A DNA stretch of 64,000 nucleotides from positions 1,364,001-1,428,000 of the forward strand of contig CAXXXM010000001.1 in assembly GCA_963663265.2 (NCBI GenBank). Direction: 5' to 3'. The stretch is from JAEXOD01 sp963663265. GTDB lineage: Bacteria; Bacteroidota; Ignavibacteria; Ignavibacteriales; Melioribacteraceae. Shown here in pieces: positions 61,582 through 64,000 of this stretch (positions within the stretch are counted from its first letter, which is position 1; each line of letters starts with the position of its first letter). Under the pieces are notes generated by a model. It was not told the DNA's origin. It worked only from the letters and a program-made list of their open reading frames with translations, and searched no databases. Both the position numbers and the translations under genes were made by a program.

Positions 61582-64000
61582 ATGATTAAATACTTCTTTG
61601 TTTTTTTGTTTTGTTCGATTTCTTTATTGGCTCAAAATGGTTTTTTTGTAAAATTCAAAAGTAATATTGAGCCGCAATCTATTAATAAAACTATAAGTAA
61701 TATAGTAGAACAAGCATTATTTAAAACAAATAAATCGTTAACAAATAAATCATTAAAACAGATTGTTAAACCGCTTAATCAGTATTATTTTGAAAGGGGA
61801 GAGGAAATTGGGAAACTCTTTTTTGTAAATTTTGAGGATTCAGAACTAAATAATATAGCTAAAGATGATCTAAATAATTCTTTCGAAGTTGAATATACTG
61901 AACGAAACAATTCTCTAAAAATTGACTCTGTACCAAATGATTCTTTGATAAATGAACAATGGTATTTAAATAAAGTCAATGCTTTTTATGCTTGGCAGAT
62001 AACTTCAGGTAGTAAGGAAATTAAAGTAGCAATTGTTGATACAGGTGTTGATTATCTTCATCCAGATTTACAAAAAAATATTTTTGTAAATGAATTAGAA
62101 GATATTAACCATAATGGTTTATTAGATGATGGTGATATCAACAATATTGATGATGATGGGAATGGTTTTATTGATGATGTTATTGGGTGGGATTTTACTG
62201 ATAGAATTGGATTCCCATTTTCTGCATCGGGCGGAGATTACTTAACATGGGATAACGACCCCATGGATGAATATGGACATGGTACTTGGGTTGCTGGTAT
62301 TATTGGTGCTATTTCCAATAATATTATAGGAACAAGTGGACTGGTTCCTAATACAAAAATAATTAATGTTCGTGCTTTCGACCCTACCGGAAATGGTGAA
62401 GAAGATGATGCAGCCGCTGCAATTTTATATGCTATTCAAATGGGTGCAAAAGTTATAAACATGAGTTTTGGAGATACAAACTTTTCGTTAGTATTACGAG
62501 ATATAATTAAATTTGCTTACGATAATAACGTAGTTTTAGTTGCAAGTGCGGGTAATTCTTCATCAAATAAACCTCATTACCCATCAAGTTATCCAGAAGT
62601 AATTAGCGTTGGTGCAACTGATGAAAATGATTATTTGGCATCATTTTCAAATTACGGTTCTACTATTGATTTGGTTGCTCCTGGTGTTAACTTATGGACA
62701 ACTGAAATAAATAATTCTTATAGAAAATTTAGTGGGACTTCTTCTGCTGCTCCAGTAGTTTCAAGTGCAGCTGCTTTGTTGTTAAGTTTAAATGATTACA
62801 AACCTGAAGAAGTTCGTCAGATTTTAAAGTCGACTGCTGAGGATTTAGGTTCAACCGGGTGGGATGAAAGATTTGGAGCAGGGCGATTAAATTTGTTAAA
62901 TGCTGTTACAATTAATGCTCCGGCAATAATAAAAATAAATTCACCAAGACAAGATTTTGCTACTAATGATGATGAAATTAAAGTAAATGCAACAGTTTTA
63001 ACAGGATATTTTAGCAGTTTTAGCTTAAAACTGGGAATTGGAATAAACCCGGATTCATGGACTGACTTAATAAGTAATGAGACCTATCAGTTTTCTGATA
63101 AAGATATTTATACAATAAGTACTCAAGACTTACCAGATTCTGTCTTTTGCATTCGGTTAATCGTTAATCTCCAAAATGGAAACACTCTTGAAGAAAGATG
63201 CAACTTTTACATTGATCATTCTGCTCCTGAGGTTCAATTGGTGCACTTGTCAAGTGCTTATTATGGGGCAACACCAACCGTTTTAGGAAGCATTTTTACA
63301 AACGAACTCTGCTCGGCTAATATGCTTTACAGAATTAAAGGAGAAACCGAGTTTCACTCAATTTCTTTAGATGGTTTTAATACAAATAATAGATTTATTA
63401 AACAATTTCACTTTGGATTTATTCCATTACCAAATACAAATCCAAATACTACTTACGAAATTTATTTTAGTGCTAAAAATTTAGTTGGAATAGAAACAAA
63501 ACTAGTTGGTGAAAATGGATTATATTTTGAAATAGAATCAAAAGAAGTTATTTATAACTCGGAAATTAACGAAAAAGCTTATTCTTTACCTTTAGGTAGA
63601 ATTTATCATAACTCTGTTAACTTGTTAAATAACAATGATAAATACATATTAATGAATGAGAATTCTAACTCTGCTGATTTACAAATATATAAATTTAACG
63701 CATCTAATCTTTCAAAAATTGATTCGTTAAAAAAGAGACAAATACCAAAATCAGCTTCTGATTTTAATGGAAATAACAGAGTTGACTTGTTGAGTTATTT
63801 TTATCCTAAAGCAACTATTGATGAATTAATTTCCATAAATAATCTATCTTTTGAACAAAAATTCACTGATTCTTCTTCAGTTTTTCGTCCAATTTTAGTT
63901 GATGATATAGACAACGATTTAACAAAAGAGTTACTTGCATTTACTAATGATACTACTCTTTCAATATACAAAATTAATAGTGACTTAAGTTTAAGTCTTG
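61582..64000 (+). CDS. secreted subtilisin-like serine protease (3' end outside window)
   Basis: An S8 protease of at least 806 residues. A signal peptide ('FFVFLFCSISLLAQ') and an inhibitor-like propeptide precede the catalytic domain: Asp in 'AIVDTGVDYLHPDL', His in 'EYGHGTWVAGIIGA' and Ser in 'FSGTSSAAPVVSSAAALL'. A beta-rich extension of over 300 residues follows, with FG-GAP-like 'DFNGNNRVDLL' and 'DDIDNDLTKELLAF' near the window end. It is exported, and in this phylum might use a C-terminal sorting domain, but the end is missing. The ATG lies one base after the purF stop. Confidence 0.93.
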   Translation, partial: MIKYFFVFLFCSISLLAQNGFFVKFKSNIEPQSINKTISNIVEQALFKTNKSLTNKSLKQIVKPLNQYYFERGEEIGKLFFVNFEDSELNNIAKDDLNNSFEVEYTERNNSLKIDSVPNDSLINEQWYLNKVNAFYAWQITSGSKEIKVAIVDTGVDYLHPDLQKNIFVNELEDINHNGLLDDGDINNIDDDGNGFIDDVIGWDFTDRIGFPFSASGGDYLTWDNDPMDEYGHGTWVAGIIGAISNNIIGTSGLVPNTKIINVRAFDPTGNGEEDDAAAAILYAIQMGAKVINMSFGDTNFSLVLRDIIKFAYDNNVVLVASAGNSSSNKPHYPSSYPEVISVGATDENDYLASFSNYGSTIDLVAPGVNLWTTEINNSYRKFSGTSSAAPVVSSAAALLLSLNDYKPEEVRQILKSTAEDLGSTGWDERFGAGRLNLLNAVTINAPAIIKINSPRQDFATNDDEIKVNATVLTGYFSSFSLKLGIGINPDSWTDLISNETYQFSDKDIYTISTQDLPDSVFCIRLIVNLQNGNTLEERCNFYIDHSAPEVQLVHLSSAYYGATPTVLGSIFTNELCSANMLYRIKGETEFHSISLDGFNTNNRFIKQFHFGFIPLPNTNPNTTYEIYFSAKNLVGIETKLVGENGLYFEIESKEVIYNSEINEKAYSLPLGRIYHNSVNLLNNNDKYILMNENSNSADLQIYKFNASNLSKIDSLKKRQIPKSASDFNGNNRVDLLSYFYPKATIDELISINNLSFEQKFTDSSSVFRPILVDDIDNDLTKELLAFTNDTTLSIYKINSDLSLSL

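Noticed and set aside
1..64000. CRISPR arrays, insertion sequences, prophage or integrase genes
   Set aside because: No direct-repeat array, transposase, integrase or phage structural motif was seen. Gene density and base use look uniform apart from the indel-rich patch.

Overview
The window is AT-rich, densely packed bacterial chromosome. Gene content suggests the Bacteroidota/Chlorobiota/Ignavibacteriota group, most likely an anaerobic or facultative Ignavibacteria-like organism. Pointers are trimeric [FeFe]-hydrogenases, a DUF5683 gene overlapping parB, an NTP_transf_4 GlmU-like protein, type 2 isopentenyl diphosphate isomerase, a small PASTA membrane protein, and lipoproteins or secreted proteins typical of the group. 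The placement rests on gene content only. Starts are mixed: many ATG, several TTG or GTG, one probable CTG, with Shine-Dalgarno sites at some genes.

Layout. 1-3040: end of a TonB-dependent receptor, thiamine pyrophosphokinase and a sodium-solute symporter, probably a thiamine salvage cassette. 3044-5329 (minus): smpB, tyrS, pyruvoyl-dependent arginine decarboxylase. 5518-8106: lipoprotein, MFS transporter, secreted protein. 8203-20481: a 12-kb hydrogenase and signalling operon. 20555-26390 (minus): ispE, homocysteine S-methyltransferase-like protein, three GT9 glycosyltransferases, a MauE/DoxX protein and a rhodanese. 26474-31921 (minus): rqcH, nagB, a GlmU-like protein and a POT peptide transporter. 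32053-40729: PASTA protein, rpe, nagA, folP, cdaA, GT2, CHAD protein, metal-dependent hydrolase, parA, parB, DUF5683. 40733-47118: Yip1-like protein, Ppx/GppA, small unknowns, aroQ, HAD, MerR, methyltransferase, SLC45-like MFS. 47258-52359: fni, polyprenyl synthase, ptsH, ptsI, phosphoglucose/phosphomannose isomerase. 52550-59895: YceD, rpmF, plsX, fabH, fabD, fabG, acpP, fabF, rnc. 59965-64000: tRNA-Pro(GGG), purF and the start of a subtilisin-like protease.

The most notable region is 8203-20481. A textbook sigma-54 promoter precedes ten genes. The first three encode an electron-bifurcating-type trimeric [FeFe]-hydrogenase (HydC1, HydB1, HydA1). Next comes a protein joining ferredoxin clusters, a divergent H-cluster domain, a four-Cys Fe-S domain and a histidine kinase. 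Three further signalling proteins follow: a lone receiver, a receiver-PAS-kinase and a second lone receiver. A second, differently built hydrogenase trio (HydC2, HydB2, HydA2) ends the operon, followed by a clean hairpin terminator. I infer an H2- or redox-sensing phosphorelay embedded between two hydrogenases. None of its regulators carries a DNA-binding output domain, so its target (perhaps a sigma-54 activator) must lie elsewhere.

One stretch, about 48.74-50.25 kb, carries seven single-base insertions that break the polyprenyl synthase, ptsH and ptsI frames. The proteins are otherwise well conserved and the rest of the window is intact, so local sequence error is the leading explanation. 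No CRISPR array, insertion sequence, prophage or rRNA was seen.
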